The notes under the pieces were generated by a model. That model saw only the letters and a list, made by a program, of their open reading frames with translations. It had not been told where the DNA came from and did no database searches. The position numbers and the translations under genes were made by a program. A stretch of DNA of 64,000 nucleotides. It comes from an uncultured Clostridium sp. Its GTDB lineage: Bacteria > Bacillota > Clostridia > Lachnospirales > Lachnospiraceae. The stretch covers positions 3,538-67,537 of the forward strand of contig NZ_URHZ01000021.1 of the NCBI RefSeq assembly GCF_900547735.1, given 5' to 3'. Position 1 is the stretch's first letter, and every line of letters starts with the position of its first letter. Below, in pieces: positions 35,449 to 45,165 of the stretch.

Positions 35449-38361
35449 TTAAAGCTTGAAATCCTCTGAATCGTTTAACGATGCGGATTCCAGGACTGCC
35501 GCCTCACCGCTTCTCTTTTTATAGCGCTTCACAGCCGCAAGCTCCAGGCCAAGAATGCCTGCCGCAAGGATAACATCAATCACAATCGCCATTATCTGCC
35601 AAGGCAGCAATCCGGTCTGTAAATTTTCCGGTTCATAGGCACGGCTGTTTACTACCGTATACATCACATTTTTGCATGCCTGGCGCATTGCCTTCACTCC
35701 GGTTGCGCTCTTCGTATCTTTTACATGGTTTGTTTCTGTGTCGTATGCCACCAGCATGGCGTCGGTGCCGTTCCGGATTGCCTGATCCGAACTCATGTAG
35801 CCGTAAACACCAAAGTAGTCGGTCAGAACCAATCCTTGGAATCCCCACTCATCCCTGAGTACCATGTTGCACAGCTCGGAGGAACCGCCTGCCCATCTGG
35901 TGCCGATATAGTTGAAGGAAGACATGACTGCCTTGGCTCCGCCCTCTTTCACCGCAATCTCAAACGGTTTTAAGTAAATTTCACGGATTGCCTGCTCATT
36001 CGTCCACGTACACAGCATGCTGGTACGGTTTGTCTCCTGATCATTTAATGCAAAATGCTTGATATAGGCGTATACGCCGTACTGCTCCGCCCCGATGACC
36101 GCTTTTGCCGCAATCCTTCCGGACAGCACACCGTCCTCAGAATAATACTCAAAGTTACGTCCTGCAAATGCGGAGCGGTGGATGTTCATAGCCGGTGCAT
36201 ACCAGCCGGAAACTCCCATTTCATCAGCCATCTTACCAATGCTCTGTCCAAATGCCTCCGCAATGTCTTCATTCCAGGTACATGCGATCATAACTGCCGA
36301 CGGGAAGCCGATGGAACCGGTTCCTGTAAAGTTATTGTTGATAGAAGCCGGGCCGTCACAGTCGATGGTCTGCACCTTTCCGACGCTGCCCGCTGCCGAG
36401 GTCTGGTATCCGCCAAGGGCAATGACCGTATCCATGTCGCCGACCGTCATATTGTTGAGCAGGTCTTCCCACCGCGTATCGTCATAGGATGCGCCGCGCA
36501 GGTCGGCCAGTTTGATACTGTTCTTGGCTCCTGTTACCGGCATCTCATCGTCCGCCAGGTTCAGGCTCTCCGTATTATAATTGCTGTTGTTGATGAACAG
36601 CGCTTTTTCTTCCTCCTTAAGCGTCAGGCTTGCCGGTGCGGCCGTTGACGCCTCATAGTTGGCAAATCCATCTCTGCGTGAAAGATAAGTCAGGTCTCCC
36701 GCCGCGTAGTCAAACAGGTTGGATGCCGTAAGTACATCGGTGGAACGTCCTTCCTCGCCTGTATAGCGGATAGTTTCATCCACGGTGTAGGTCTGTTCTG
36801 CCAGGATATTGTGGGAATCACGGTTGATGCTGATGATATAGTCGCCCGCATCCAGCACATACCCCTTTGTATCCCGGTAATCATAAGATGCCATATCTTC
36901 CGCTGTGAACGTGATGGTCAAAGTCTGGGAAGCTCCCGGCTCAAGCAAATCCGTCTTGTCAAATGAAATCAGGTTGGCCGAAGCTTTTTCGATCCCGCCG
37001 TTCTCATAAGGCGGGTTGTAATATACTTCCACCACATCCTTGCCGGCGGTATCCCCGGTATTGGTCACGGTTACGTCAAAGCTTATTCTTCCGTCCTGCT
37101 CCGAGATTTTTCCCATTTCCTGTGTGAATTCCGTGTAGGAAAGTCCGTATCCAAAGGGATAAAGAACGTTTTTGTCATAATCGATCAGCCCCTCGGCCGC
37201 GGCCGTCTCGTAGAAACGGTATCCTACGTAAATGCCTTCCACATAATCGATAAAGGATGGTGTCGTGATCTCCTCTTTGCCGGTAAAGCCGGTCTGGGTC
37301 ACCTTGAATTCATCCATATTGTCATAGGTAAAGTTTCCAAAATTATTTGCCGTAGGCGTTGTTTCCAAATCAAATACAAAGGTATCGCTGGTTCTGCCGG
37401 ACGGATTCACCTTTCCGCTCAGAACCGCTCCCAGGCCGTTAAAGCCGGACTGACCGGTTCCCGGGCACCATACAACACTTTTAATCTGCTCATAATCGTT
37501 AACAAAACCGAGTTCCATGGCGTTTGCACCATTGTAAACCACAACGACGTTGTCGAAGTTGGAGCAGACCAGATCGAGCATATCTTTCTCCGTCTTATCA
37601 AGCTGGAGGAAATGTTCTCCCGGCTCAAAATCATTATAGCTGTCGGAGTTATTTGTATAAGTCACCTGGCTGACATCCAGCGGCAGATCCGCGCCCTCAC
37701 CGCCGACACGTGTAATTACCACCATTGCCGTATCGGAGAATGTCCTGGCGTTATCCAGCAGTTCTGCACTGTAGGAATCGGCCGTCGGCTCAGGAAGCGT
37801 CCAGTCCTGCTCCCACATTCCGACTACGGGACGGTCCGCGCGGTAGGATGTGTAGAAATCGGAAAGTTCGGTATTCAACTTGAAACCGGCGTTCTCCAGG
37901 CCCTGAAGAAGACTCACGGTCTCATAAGCATCAGACAGGGAACCGGAACCCGTACCGCCGTAGCATGGGTTGGTGGATGCCCAGCCAAACACATTTAAAT
38001 TGCCGCCTGCCAGGGGAAGCGTATTTCCCTCATTCTTCAGCAGTACGATTCCTTCCTCCGCAATCTCCGTACAAAGCTCCGTCGCCTCGTCGGATGTTTC
38101 CGTGGATATTGTGCCGTTACCGGTTGCGAGTGAAATCATGCTGGACATAGGTCCCCAGCAGATTAAGTTTACGGTTACAACGAGCGCCAAAAGGATTGCG
38201 ATCCCCGCCTCGGCGCGCACCAGTTTCCTCTTGTGCACCTGCATCTTGTGCGCTGCCACGATTGCAATAACCGCAAGTATCAGCACGACGGCAAAGCCGA
38301 TAAGATATGGTTTGCAGGTATTTAATACATTTACCACATCTGCCATATTAATTGCTAACAT
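35449..38361 (-). CDS. Membrane-anchored GH3 glycosidase with reversed domain order
   Basis: 970 residues. Two membrane helices open the protein (about 17-38 and 50-72) and one closes it (about 925-948). Between them the GH3 parts appear in the order sandwich (EEGIVLLKNEGNTLPL at about 105), fibronectin-like domain (about 430-520), then barrel (FGRNFEYYSEDGVL-type region, KHFALNDQETNR, nucleophile Asp848 in LVLTDYFG). This C-before-N arrangement is known from some rumen and gut Clostridia enzymes. The barrel is probably outside the cell or on its surface, feeding sugars to the cytosolic GH3 encoded next. Substrate unknown. Confidence 0.87.
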   Translation of the reverse strand: MLAINMADVVNVLNTCKPYLIGFAVVLILAVIAIVAAHKMQVHKRKLVRAEAGIAILLALVVTVNLICWGPMSSMISLATGNGTISTETSDEATELCTEIAEEGIVLLKNEGNTLPLAGGNLNVFGWASTNPCYGGTGSGSLSDAYETVSLLQGLENAGFKLNTELSDFYTSYRADRPVVGMWEQDWTLPEPTADSYSAELLDNARTFSDTAMVVITRVGGEGADLPLDVSQVTYTNNSDSYNDFEPGEHFLQLDKTEKDMLDLVCSNFDNVVVVYNGANAMELGFVNDYEQIKSVVWCPGTGQSGFNGLGAVLSGKVNPSGRTSDTFVFDLETTPTANNFGNFTYDNMDEFKVTQTGFTGKEEITTPSFIDYVEGIYVGYRFYETAAAEGLIDYDKNVLYPFGYGLSYTEFTQEMGKISEQDGRISFDVTVTNTGDTAGKDVVEVYYNPPYENGGIEKASANLISFDKTDLLEPGASQTLTITFTAEDMASYDYRDTKGYVLDAGDYIISINRDSHNILAEQTYTVDETIRYTGEEGRSTDVLTASNLFDYAAGDLTYLSRRDGFANYEASTAAPASLTLKEEEKALFINNSNYNTESLNLADDEMPVTGAKNSIKLADLRGASYDDTRWEDLLNNMTVGDMDTVIALGGYQTSAAGSVGKVQTIDCDGPASINNNFTGTGSIGFPSAVMIACTWNEDIAEAFGQSIGKMADEMGVSGWYAPAMNIHRSAFAGRNFEYYSEDGVLSGRIAAKAVIGAEQYGVYAYIKHFALNDQETNRTSMLCTWTNEQAIREIYLKPFEIAVKEGGAKAVMSSFNYIGTRWAGGSSELCNMVLRDEWGFQGLVLTDYFGVYGYMSSDQAIRNGTDAMLVAYDTETNHVKDTKSATGVKAMRQACKNVMYTVVNSRAYEPENLQTGLLPWQIMAIVIDVILAAGILGLELAAVKRYKKRSGEAAVLESASLNDSEDFKL

Positions 38362-38587
38362 ATTCTACCTCCCTGTATCTATGTGTGCACCCGATAAATC
38401 CGCGGTGCTTTTGATGGTGTCACTTTACCATAATTTTTAGGGGCTGTGAAAAATTCTGCACAACTTGCAGGAAATGAGGCATGATTGGTAAAGATGAATT
38501 GTTGGTTATGATAAGAATATCCCCCTTCCTGTGTATTTGTAAAATGGGATTACAGGTACATGGAGAGGGGGAATGACGGTATAATGA

Positions 38588-38683
38588 AATGATGCAATAA
38601 TGGAATGACGCAGCAATGGAATGGTGCAGTAATTGAATGGTGCAATAATTGAACGGTGCAATAATGAAATGGTGCAATAATGA
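38588..38683. repeat. 16-nt tandem array, six units
   Basis: Six contiguous 16-base units of the form AATGGTGCAATAATTG (38588, 38604, 38620, 38636, 38652, 38668), with weaker units to about 38716. It occupies the 527-base gap between the ABC exporter and the membrane GH3 gene, upstream of the latter. Nothing else recognisable is in this gap. Confidence 0.8.
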
Positions 38684-38888
38684 AATAAATGAGATAATAA
38701 AATGATGCAGATATTACCGGAAGTATCATATGAAGGATTGGAAATAAGGGCATCCTGGGGTGGCTGTGCCATAAAAGGAAGCGACAATAAAGCAGATCAC
38801 TCCCTCGTATTAATAATAAAATAATATAGAATTAAAATAGCCGGATTTCACATTTTGCGGGATTTCACATTTCGGAAATGATCAATTG

Positions 38889-40751
38889 TCAAATCTTATT
38901 TTCCTGACTCCCCTTATCCGGTTCCCCCGCATATATTCTCATAGCCGCTTCTTCCTCAAACTGCCTGGAATACAGTTCATAGTAGTATCCCTTTTTATTC
39001 AGCAGTTCCAGGTGGCTCCCCCGCTCTATAATCTTTCCATCCTTTACAACCAGGATCAAATCCGCCTGGCGGATTGTGGAAAGGCGGTGGGCAATCACGA
39101 ACGAAGTATGTCCCCTCAGCAGATGGTTCGTTGCATCCTGGATCAGCTTTTCCGTCTGTGTATCGATCGAGGAAGTCGCCTCATCCAGAACAAAAATGGC
39201 AGGGTTAGCAAGAACTGCCCGCGCAAATGAAATCAACTGCTTCTCACCGGTCGACAGCAGGCCGCCGCTCTCGCCCACATCGCTGTCGTACCCCTTTTCC
39301 ATTTTCGAGACTACCATATCCGCGGACACACTTTCAGCGGCCTCTTCAATCTCTTCATCCGAGGCATCCAGGCGTCCGTATCTGATATTCTCCCGGACGG
39401 TTCCCGAAAACAGATGAGGATTTTGCAGCACATAGCCAATCTGGCTGTGAAGCCACAACTGCGACCGCTCCCGGTAATCCACACCGTCAATCAGGATTCT
39501 TCCCCTGGTCGGCTCAAAAAACCGGCCCACGAGGTTTACAAGCGTAGACTTTCCCGCGCCTGTCTCACCGACAATCGCAACATTCATACCGGCGGGTACA
39601 TGAAGGTTAAAATGCTCCAATACATATTCCTTACCGTCCGGATACATAAAGGAAACATCCTCGAACACAATATCTCCCCGGATCCGTTCCCAATTTTCCT
39701 TATTGGGTGAAAAGGCATCCCCATACTTCGCAAGCACATCGGGCCGGTCCACCACATTTGGCTTCTGTTCCAGAAGATCCATCACCCGCTCAATATTCGC
39801 CTGACAGGAAATGAGATCGGCCAGTAGTCTGGCAAGCTGCTGGATTGGTTCAAATATTACAACTGCATAAGAGATAAATACGGACAGGGTCCCAAGTTTT
39901 ATAAGGTTCTCCTGCACCATATATCCGCCCTTTGCCAATACAACCGCTGATGCCACGGAACTGAAAAATAAAATGGCTGGGATATAGACCGCATTCAGCT
40001 TCGCCGAACGGATCGCCGCATGATGCATATCCGATGTTCTTTCAAAAAAACGGTTTTCATTGTCATTTTCTATCACCATGCTCTTTGACGTCTTAACTCC
40101 GGTAATGCCTTCATTGTAGGAACTGGTAATCTGGGAATTAATCCGCCTGACCTTCCTGTTCCATTTCAGAATCCGGTTCTGGAAATACATCGTGAGCAAG
40201 GCGATGCATGGAACAATCACGGTAATAACCAGCGCCAGGCGGGCATTCAGGATAAACATAATCACAAATACACTGACCACATAAATCAGGGCCCAGAACA
40301 TATCCACCAGCCCCCACGCGATCATTCCCGCTATCCTCAGCGTGTCGCTCATGACGCGGGCATGGATATACCCCACAGGCGTCGTATTGTAATAGGAAAA
40401 TGACAGCGTCTGCAAATGCTGGAACTGCGCTCTTTTTAAATCTTTTCCCACACTCATCTCGATCACCGTCGCCGCGCGGACGGACAGGTAGACGCAGGCT
40501 GTCTGGCCTATAATGACTGCGATGTAAATCAGTGCAAATATCCCAAGGCCATTCATATGGCCGGGTATGATAAACGTATCAATTGCATAACTCTGAAACA
40601 GCGGTACAAGGATATCTACGCCCGCCAGCAGCATGTTGAGCCCCAGCGTAATTGCAAAAAACTTTTTATACGGTTTGAAAAACGGAGACAGCTTCATCCA
40701 TATCCCGAAGCTGAAGGGACTGTTAAATTCCTGTTCTTCGTACGCAGCCAT
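38889..40751 (-). CDS. ABC exporter half-transporter (second subunit of a heterodimer)
   Basis: 620 residues: six-helix exporter domain (about 30-330) then ATPase with Walker A GETGAGKST, signature LLSTGEKQ (altered from LSGGQ), Walker B IFVLDEATSS with the catalytic Glu, and H-loop IAHR. It starts three bases after the partner gene. In heterodimers such as LmrCD or BmrCD one catalytic site is degenerate; here this subunit has the true Glu but a changed signature, so it complements the partner at 40755-42569. Cargo (drug, peptide or lipid) unknown. Confidence 0.88.
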   Translation of the reverse strand: MAAYEEQEFNSPFSFGIWMKLSPFFKPYKKFFAITLGLNMLLAGVDILVPLFQSYAIDTFIIPGHMNGLGIFALIYIAVIIGQTACVYLSVRAATVIEMSVGKDLKRAQFQHLQTLSFSYYNTTPVGYIHARVMSDTLRIAGMIAWGLVDMFWALIYVVSVFVIMFILNARLALVITVIVPCIALLTMYFQNRILKWNRKVRRINSQITSSYNEGITGVKTSKSMVIENDNENRFFERTSDMHHAAIRSAKLNAVYIPAILFFSSVASAVVLAKGGYMVQENLIKLGTLSVFISYAVVIFEPIQQLARLLADLISCQANIERVMDLLEQKPNVVDRPDVLAKYGDAFSPNKENWERIRGDIVFEDVSFMYPDGKEYVLEHFNLHVPAGMNVAIVGETGAGKSTLVNLVGRFFEPTRGRILIDGVDYRERSQLWLHSQIGYVLQNPHLFSGTVRENIRYGRLDASDEEIEEAAESVSADMVVSKMEKGYDSDVGESGGLLSTGEKQLISFARAVLANPAIFVLDEATSSIDTQTEKLIQDATNHLLRGHTSFVIAHRLSTIRQADLILVVKDGKIIERGSHLELLNKKGYYYELYSRQFEEEAAMRIYAGEPDKGSQENKI

Positions 40752-40754
40752 CTG

Positions 40755-42569
40755 TTATTCCTCCATTTTCTCTCTGTCATCCCGGCTCATCTGGATTTCA
40801 TAAATCCTGCGGTAGATTCCATTTTTCCGTATCAGTTCCCCATGGGTTCCGCACTCTTCTATTTTCCCCTGATTCAGCACCATAATCTCGTCTGCTCCCA
40901 TCAGTGAGGTTACCCGATGTGAGATCAGTATTACCGTTGCCTCCCTCATATGCTCTTTCAGCGCATGACGGATGTTATAATCCGTCTGGGAATCGACGGC
41001 CGATAAGGAATCGTCAAAAACCATAATCGGCGCTTTCTGAAGCAGCATTCTTGCAATGGCAATCCTCTGTTTCTGCCCGCCCGACAGCGTGACTCCCCGC
41101 TCTCCGACAAGTGTCTCATACCCGTCCGGGAAGTTCATGATAGCGTCGTCGATACACGCAATCTGCGCCGCATACCGGATCTCTTCCATGGATGCATCCG
41201 GTACGGAAGCCGCAATATTTTCCCGAATTGTCCTGGAATATAAAAACGGCTCCTGCAATACCATCCCGATATTTCTCCTGAGCACCTCAATCGGGATATC
41301 CTGAATCTCTCTGCCGCCAATGCAAATACTTCCCTTGTTCCCGTCCAGCTCATACAGCCTTGAAAGAAGCTGGATGACCGTGGATTTTCCGCTTCCCGTT
41401 CCACCTAAAATACCAAATGTCCGGCCCTCCGGGATCGTGAAGGAGACGTCCCGAAGCACCTCTTTTCCTTCCTCATAGCCAAAGGAAACATGGCGGAAGG
41501 AGACATCATATTTTCCGGTAGCTTCTGTATTCTTCCTCCGGGATGCATCACACGATTTTCCTTTTTCGTATTCCTCTTCTTTTCCATATTCCTCTTCCTC
41601 GGAACGAATGATATAGTCCACTCGTTCAAAAGAAACGCCGGCTTTACTCATATCCGACAGGATACGGCCGAGGCCGCGGATCGGCCACACGAGCGTAGAA
41701 TTATAAGCAGCAAACGCGATAAATTCCCCTACAGATATGGAGCCGTTTACCGCTTCCATGACTCCGAAAATAATAACCGCAACTACCTGCAAGCCCGTTA
41801 TCAGATCGCCAATCCCCCAGTACAAGCCGGATAAAGTCCCCAGGCGGATCCACAGTTTTGCAAAAGCGTCGTTCTTCTCATCAAACCGCTCCATTTCAAA
41901 CTGTTCACGGCCAAATGCCCGTACCACCCGGACTCCTGTTGCATTTTCCTGCACCACAGTGGAAAGTTCTCCCTCCGCTTCATCCGCGGTGGTGAACCTT
42001 TTTGCTATCAGCTTATAAAATACCGTGGAATATACGATTACGACGGGTACAAACAGCAGAACGATGCAGGACAGCTTCACGTTCATGGAAAACATCATAA
42101 CAAAAGAAATAACCACAAGAAACGCCGTGCGGAACACTTCCAGAAGCTGTGTCACGACAAAACCGCGGATTACCTCCACATCGGAAGTACACCGCTGAAT
42201 AATATCTCCTGTCTGATGCCTGTCGTGCCACCTCATCGGAAGTTTCTGTACATGGATAAATAATGTATCCCTTAAATTTTTTGCAAAATTCTCACCCGCT
42301 TTCGCCGTGTTGGTACGGCTTATATAGGTAAAAATTCCTGAAGCTACCGCGACGGCCACTATCATCAAAGCCAGCACCCATAGTTTATCCGACAGATAAC
42401 TACCACCGTTTCCGCTCAGCACCTCATCAACACTGAAACGGAAAATCTGCGGTGTCAGCGCATTTAAAATGGTCGATATCAGCGACGCGGCTATCGCCAC
42501 TGCGAAGTAGCCTTTTGAACCTTGAAGAAATCTAAATATTAAATCGATTTTTCTATTTTTTGATTTCAT
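40755..42569 (-). CDS. ABC exporter half-transporter (first subunit of a heterodimer)
   Basis: 604 residues: six-helix exporter domain (about 15-310) and ATPase with Walker A GGTGSGKST, canonical signature LSGGQKQ, Walker B IMVFDDSLSA in which Asp replaces the catalytic Glu, and H-loop ISHR. An acidic, Lys-rich linker (about 310-345, EEEYGKEEEYEKGK) joins the two. It leads the exporter operon; the upstream gap holds a six-unit tandem array at 42627-42715. Confidence 0.88.
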   Translation of the reverse strand: MKSKNRKIDLIFRFLQGSKGYFAVAIAASLISTILNALTPQIFRFSVDEVLSGNGGSYLSDKLWVLALMIVAVAVASGIFTYISRTNTAKAGENFAKNLRDTLFIHVQKLPMRWHDRHQTGDIIQRCTSDVEVIRGFVVTQLLEVFRTAFLVVISFVMMFSMNVKLSCIVLLFVPVVIVYSTVFYKLIAKRFTTADEAEGELSTVVQENATGVRVVRAFGREQFEMERFDEKNDAFAKLWIRLGTLSGLYWGIGDLITGLQVVAVIIFGVMEAVNGSISVGEFIAFAAYNSTLVWPIRGLGRILSDMSKAGVSFERVDYIIRSEEEEYGKEEEYEKGKSCDASRRKNTEATGKYDVSFRHVSFGYEEGKEVLRDVSFTIPEGRTFGILGGTGSGKSTVIQLLSRLYELDGNKGSICIGGREIQDIPIEVLRRNIGMVLQEPFLYSRTIRENIAASVPDASMEEIRYAAQIACIDDAIMNFPDGYETLVGERGVTLSGGQKQRIAIARMLLQKAPIMVFDDSLSAVDSQTDYNIRHALKEHMREATVILISHRVTSLMGADEIMVLNQGKIEECGTHGELIRKNGIYRRIYEIQMSRDDREKMEE

Positions 42570-42626
42570 GATTTTTTCCTTGTTTTTATTCTGGTCTATT
42601 ATTATGAATCGGGGGACAGATGTGAT

Positions 42627-42715
42627 GTTAAATGCAGTCCTGTAAATTGCTGTTTTGATAACTGCCGTCTTGTAACCGCTGTCTTGTTAAATACTGTTTC
42701 GTTAACTTCTGTCTG
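42627..42715. repeat. Degenerate 14-16-nt tandem array upstream of the ABC exporter
   Basis: Six adjoining units at 42627, 42642, 42658, 42672, 42686 and 42701, all of the form GTTAACnnCTGTCTT with changes and 14-16 bases long. They sit 58 bases upstream of the first exporter gene. Confidence 0.6.
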
Positions 42716-42790
42716 CCTTCTTCATTCTATCATTTTTAAAGAAGATTACAACCGAATGGCGAAGATATCTTTATAATAATCGTGTTACAC

Positions 42791-42827
42791 GTTATTGTTC
42801 ACATCGCATTGCGCTGTGAACAATAAC
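42791..42827. repeat. 13-bp perfect inverted repeat
   Basis: GTTATTGTTCACA pairs with TGTGAACAATAAC over an 11-base loop; CGTGTTA/TAACACG extends it further out. It lies in the 708-base gap between the ABC exporter and phosphoribosyltransferase genes, where no gene was seen. No T-run follows, so it is not a plain terminator. Confidence 0.5.
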
Positions 42828-43049
42828 ACGCTTCGCGGAATGCATCCCGAGTGAACAGTAACTGTTACACATTCAGCCGTTTATGCTATTTCCAATACAA
42901 ATTCAAAATTTTTTATTTATCAACGTCATTTCCGGCTGCATCTATTATGCTTAAGCCAGTCTGCAAGATATTGGGCCGGCTCTGAAATATTATGCATATT
43001 CTTTTATTGTCTGTTGCATTTCCCATTCTTATTTATGGCAAGCAAAAAA

Positions 43050-43090
43050 GCAGATATCCCTCACTTCCAGCCGGAATGTGCAATATCTGC
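43050..43090. terminator. Bidirectional terminator-like hairpin
   Basis: GCAGATAT pairs with ATATCTGC over a 25-base loop, with six A before and a T-rich run (CTTCTTTTTAT) after. It is downstream of the phosphoribosyltransferase gene on the minus strand. Confidence 0.6.
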
Positions 43091-43277
43091 CTTCTTTTTA
43101 TTTATCCTGAACTCCTTATGCTGAACTCCTGCAGCCAGTATCATCTCATATCCGATTCATGAATATGGGGCTTCATCCACTTCATAGATAAGGGGCGACG
43201 ACGGAATATAACACCCGGATTTCTGCTATAAGTACAGTAGCCGGTATACGCCGGGTATAATGTCCACTTTGTAGGCG

Positions 43278-43847
43278 TTATGCCTTGATTTCATAGTTTC
43301 CATTATCAGATTTCTGAAATAACGGCAGCTTTTGCAGAAAAATGATGTCATCCCTCTTTGCCGCGTTTCCCTCTGCGAGAACCGCTGCTTTTTTAGTGAC
43401 AATCCCCTCTGCACTTTCAACCAGAGCTTCCAGTGCATAGAGAGACTCTCCGGTAGAAATCACGTCGTCAACGATACACACTCTTTTTCCCCGTATCCTC
43501 TCCGCATCATGACCATCCAGATACAGATGCTGCTCCCCTGAGGTAGTGATCGAATGCACGGAAACCGATACCACTCCGCTCATATAAGATTTAATGCTTT
43601 TTCTTGCAACAATAAACTCTTTTTTCCCAAGGATTCTGCTGATTTCATAGGCCAGGGCAATTCCCTTGGCTTCCGCCGTCACAATCACATCCACATCCCC
43701 GATCTTCTTAACAAGCTCCGGTGCACAGGCCATGATCAGTTCCGTATCTCCCATAATCACAAAGCTGGCGAAGGCCAGATCGTCCTCCAAATCGATAAAA
43801 GGCAACTCCCGTTTAACACCAAAAAGATTTAATTCATAGGTATTCAT
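43278..43847 (-). CDS. Purine-type phosphoribosyltransferase (Apt/Xpt-like)
   Basis: 189 residues from the ATG at 43847, preceded by GGGAGGAAAT; the frame extends nine codons further up. The PRPP-binding motif is VCIVDDVISTGES (123-135), and VTAEAKGIALAYEISR plus the KSYMSG segment match adenine/xanthine phosphoribosyltransferases. It makes a purine nucleotide from a free base and PRPP in the cytosol. It follows a nucleobase-permease gene, so uptake and salvage of one purine are coupled. Which purine cannot be told. Confidence 0.82.
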   Translation of the reverse strand: MNTYELNLFGVKRELPFIDLEDDLAFASFVIMGDTELIMACAPELVKKIGDVDVIVTAEAKGIALAYEISRILGKKEFIVARKSIKSYMSGVVSVSVHSITTSGEQHLYLDGHDAERIRGKRVCIVDDVISTGESLYALEALVESAEGIVTKKAAVLAEGNAAKRDDIIFLQKLPLFQKSDNGNYEIKA

Positions 43848-43863
43848 AAATGATTTCCTCCCT

Positions 43864-43933
43864 ATACAGTCCAAGTATTACAGTCTAAAAATCATAGTCT
43901 AAAAATCACAGTCTAAGAATTACAGTCCAAGAA
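43864..43933. repeat. 14-nt tandem array, five units, across the permease stop codon
   Basis: Five exact-length units start at 43864, 43878, 43892, 43906 and 43920, of the form TTACAGTCTAAAAA. The last unit encodes the final residues and stop of the NCS2 permease; the others fill the space before the phosphoribosyltransferase ribosome site. This looks like repeated duplication of the gene's own 3' end. Confidence 0.8.
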
Positions 43934-44978
43934 TTCTGGCTGCAATTCCGGCAAGCATACCCAGAAATGGATTGGAGATTGCCGTAACAACGAGTGCACT
44001 TCCGCCTACCGCCGGATTAACCGCTAAAGCCGCCGGTGCATCAATGATAAATGTCTTAAACAGGCCAAGCACAAGCAGAAATCCTGCAATAGACGAAGCC
44101 GGAACATAATTTCCAATCTTAGGAAGCAGTCCGCTTAAAAGAATTACGCCTACCACCACCATCATCGCCACACCTGCCCATACCGGGTGGGGTGCATTCG
44201 CGGTAGCGGAGATAATCGACTCAACCGGTGCGCCGCCGAAGAAGGAGGAACCGATATCAGCAAGAGAAGAGATTAAAGTTAAATGATCCACATTAAAGGT
44301 GTCCGTCCCTGCCATGCTGGCAGTGATTGCTCCGAAAGAAATATTGGAACCAATATTTAAACAGACCATGCCGAGAGCGCCGAAAATAACCGTTCCGTTG
44401 ATTGTAAATTTCTGACGCGTAAATTTGTCATCGGCAACAACAATGTTTTTCTTTTCTTTATTAAATATGGCCGACGCTATACTGGAGATGGTGACTGAGA
44501 TAACAATTGTGTAAACCAGTGTATTGGCACTGTTTCTGGTCAAAAGATAGGTAATCACCGCAGCGGCCAGAGAAACACCTCCTGCCAGACGATCCTCCTT
44601 AACCATGTTAACAGCCGCTTTTGTTAAAATCAATCCAACTCCGGCCATCATTCCGTTTGCAATATCCGTTCCGATAAACTCCACAATCCTGGTCAGCATT
44701 CCGCATGCTCCGACTACGGCAAGGATAACCGCTCCGATAAAAATCATGGTACACCGCTCCGAGCGGTTTCTTCCGCTGGTACCCGCGTACGTTATAGTTT
44801 CCGCCTGAAATGAAATCGGCGCCACATTTCCCGTAATTACGTTTCCCGCTGCCCCGATAAAAAATGCCATCGCCGTCGGAACGGCTGCAAATCCAAAAGA
44901 AAGCGCCAGAAGTCCCTGAGGAAGCGCGTTCAAAACAACACCAAATACGGCAAGTAAATCTGTCAGTAATGCATTCAT
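43920..44978 (-). CDS. NCS2-type nucleobase permease
   Basis: 352 residues, almost entirely membrane helices (about ten). It fits the nucleobase:cation symporter-2 class: a substrate-site segment near FFGGAPVESIISATANAPH, and NAVNPAVGG-like repeats. At 352 residues it is shorter than the usual 420-460. Coupled with the purine phosphoribosyltransferase gene and divergent from a LysR gene, it probably imports xanthine, guanine or adenine. The family assignment rests on context plus motif and is moderately sure. Confidence 0.72.
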   Translation of the reverse strand: MNALLTDLLAVFGVVLNALPQGLLALSFGFAAVPTAMAFFIGAAGNVITGNVAPISFQAETITYAGTSGRNRSERCTMIFIGAVILAVVGACGMLTRIVEFIGTDIANGMMAGVGLILTKAAVNMVKEDRLAGGVSLAAAVITYLLTRNSANTLVYTIVISVTISSIASAIFNKEKKNIVVADDKFTRQKFTINGTVIFGALGMVCLNIGSNISFGAITASMAGTDTFNVDHLTLISSLADIGSSFFGGAPVESIISATANAPHPVWAGVAMMVVVGVILLSGLLPKIGNYVPASSIAGFLLVLGLFKTFIIDAPAALAVNPAVGGSALVVTAISNPFLGMLAGIAARILGL

Positions 44979-45165
44979 TGTAATCTTTAGTCCCCCTTAT
45001 TTTCATTAATCAATATTAATAAGTATAGCTTATAACATGCACATCTTTTATAAGTATGCTTTTTTAAAAACAATTTGCATTGTAGCATATATTTTAATAT
45101 AATAAAACTATCATTTTTACATAGTTATTATAATAATTTTATTATGATACAAGGGAGCTTTTACC

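Noticed and set aside
38588..38683. CRISPR or coding repeat protein at the 16-nt array
   Set aside because: Units are contiguous without spacers; the minus-strand frame has no ribosome site and reads as a low-complexity His/Ile/Tyr string.
44979..45165. Purine riboswitch upstream of the NCS2 permease
   Set aside because: The 187-base AT-rich gap has no recognisable purine aptamer core; the divergent LysR gene is a simpler regulator.
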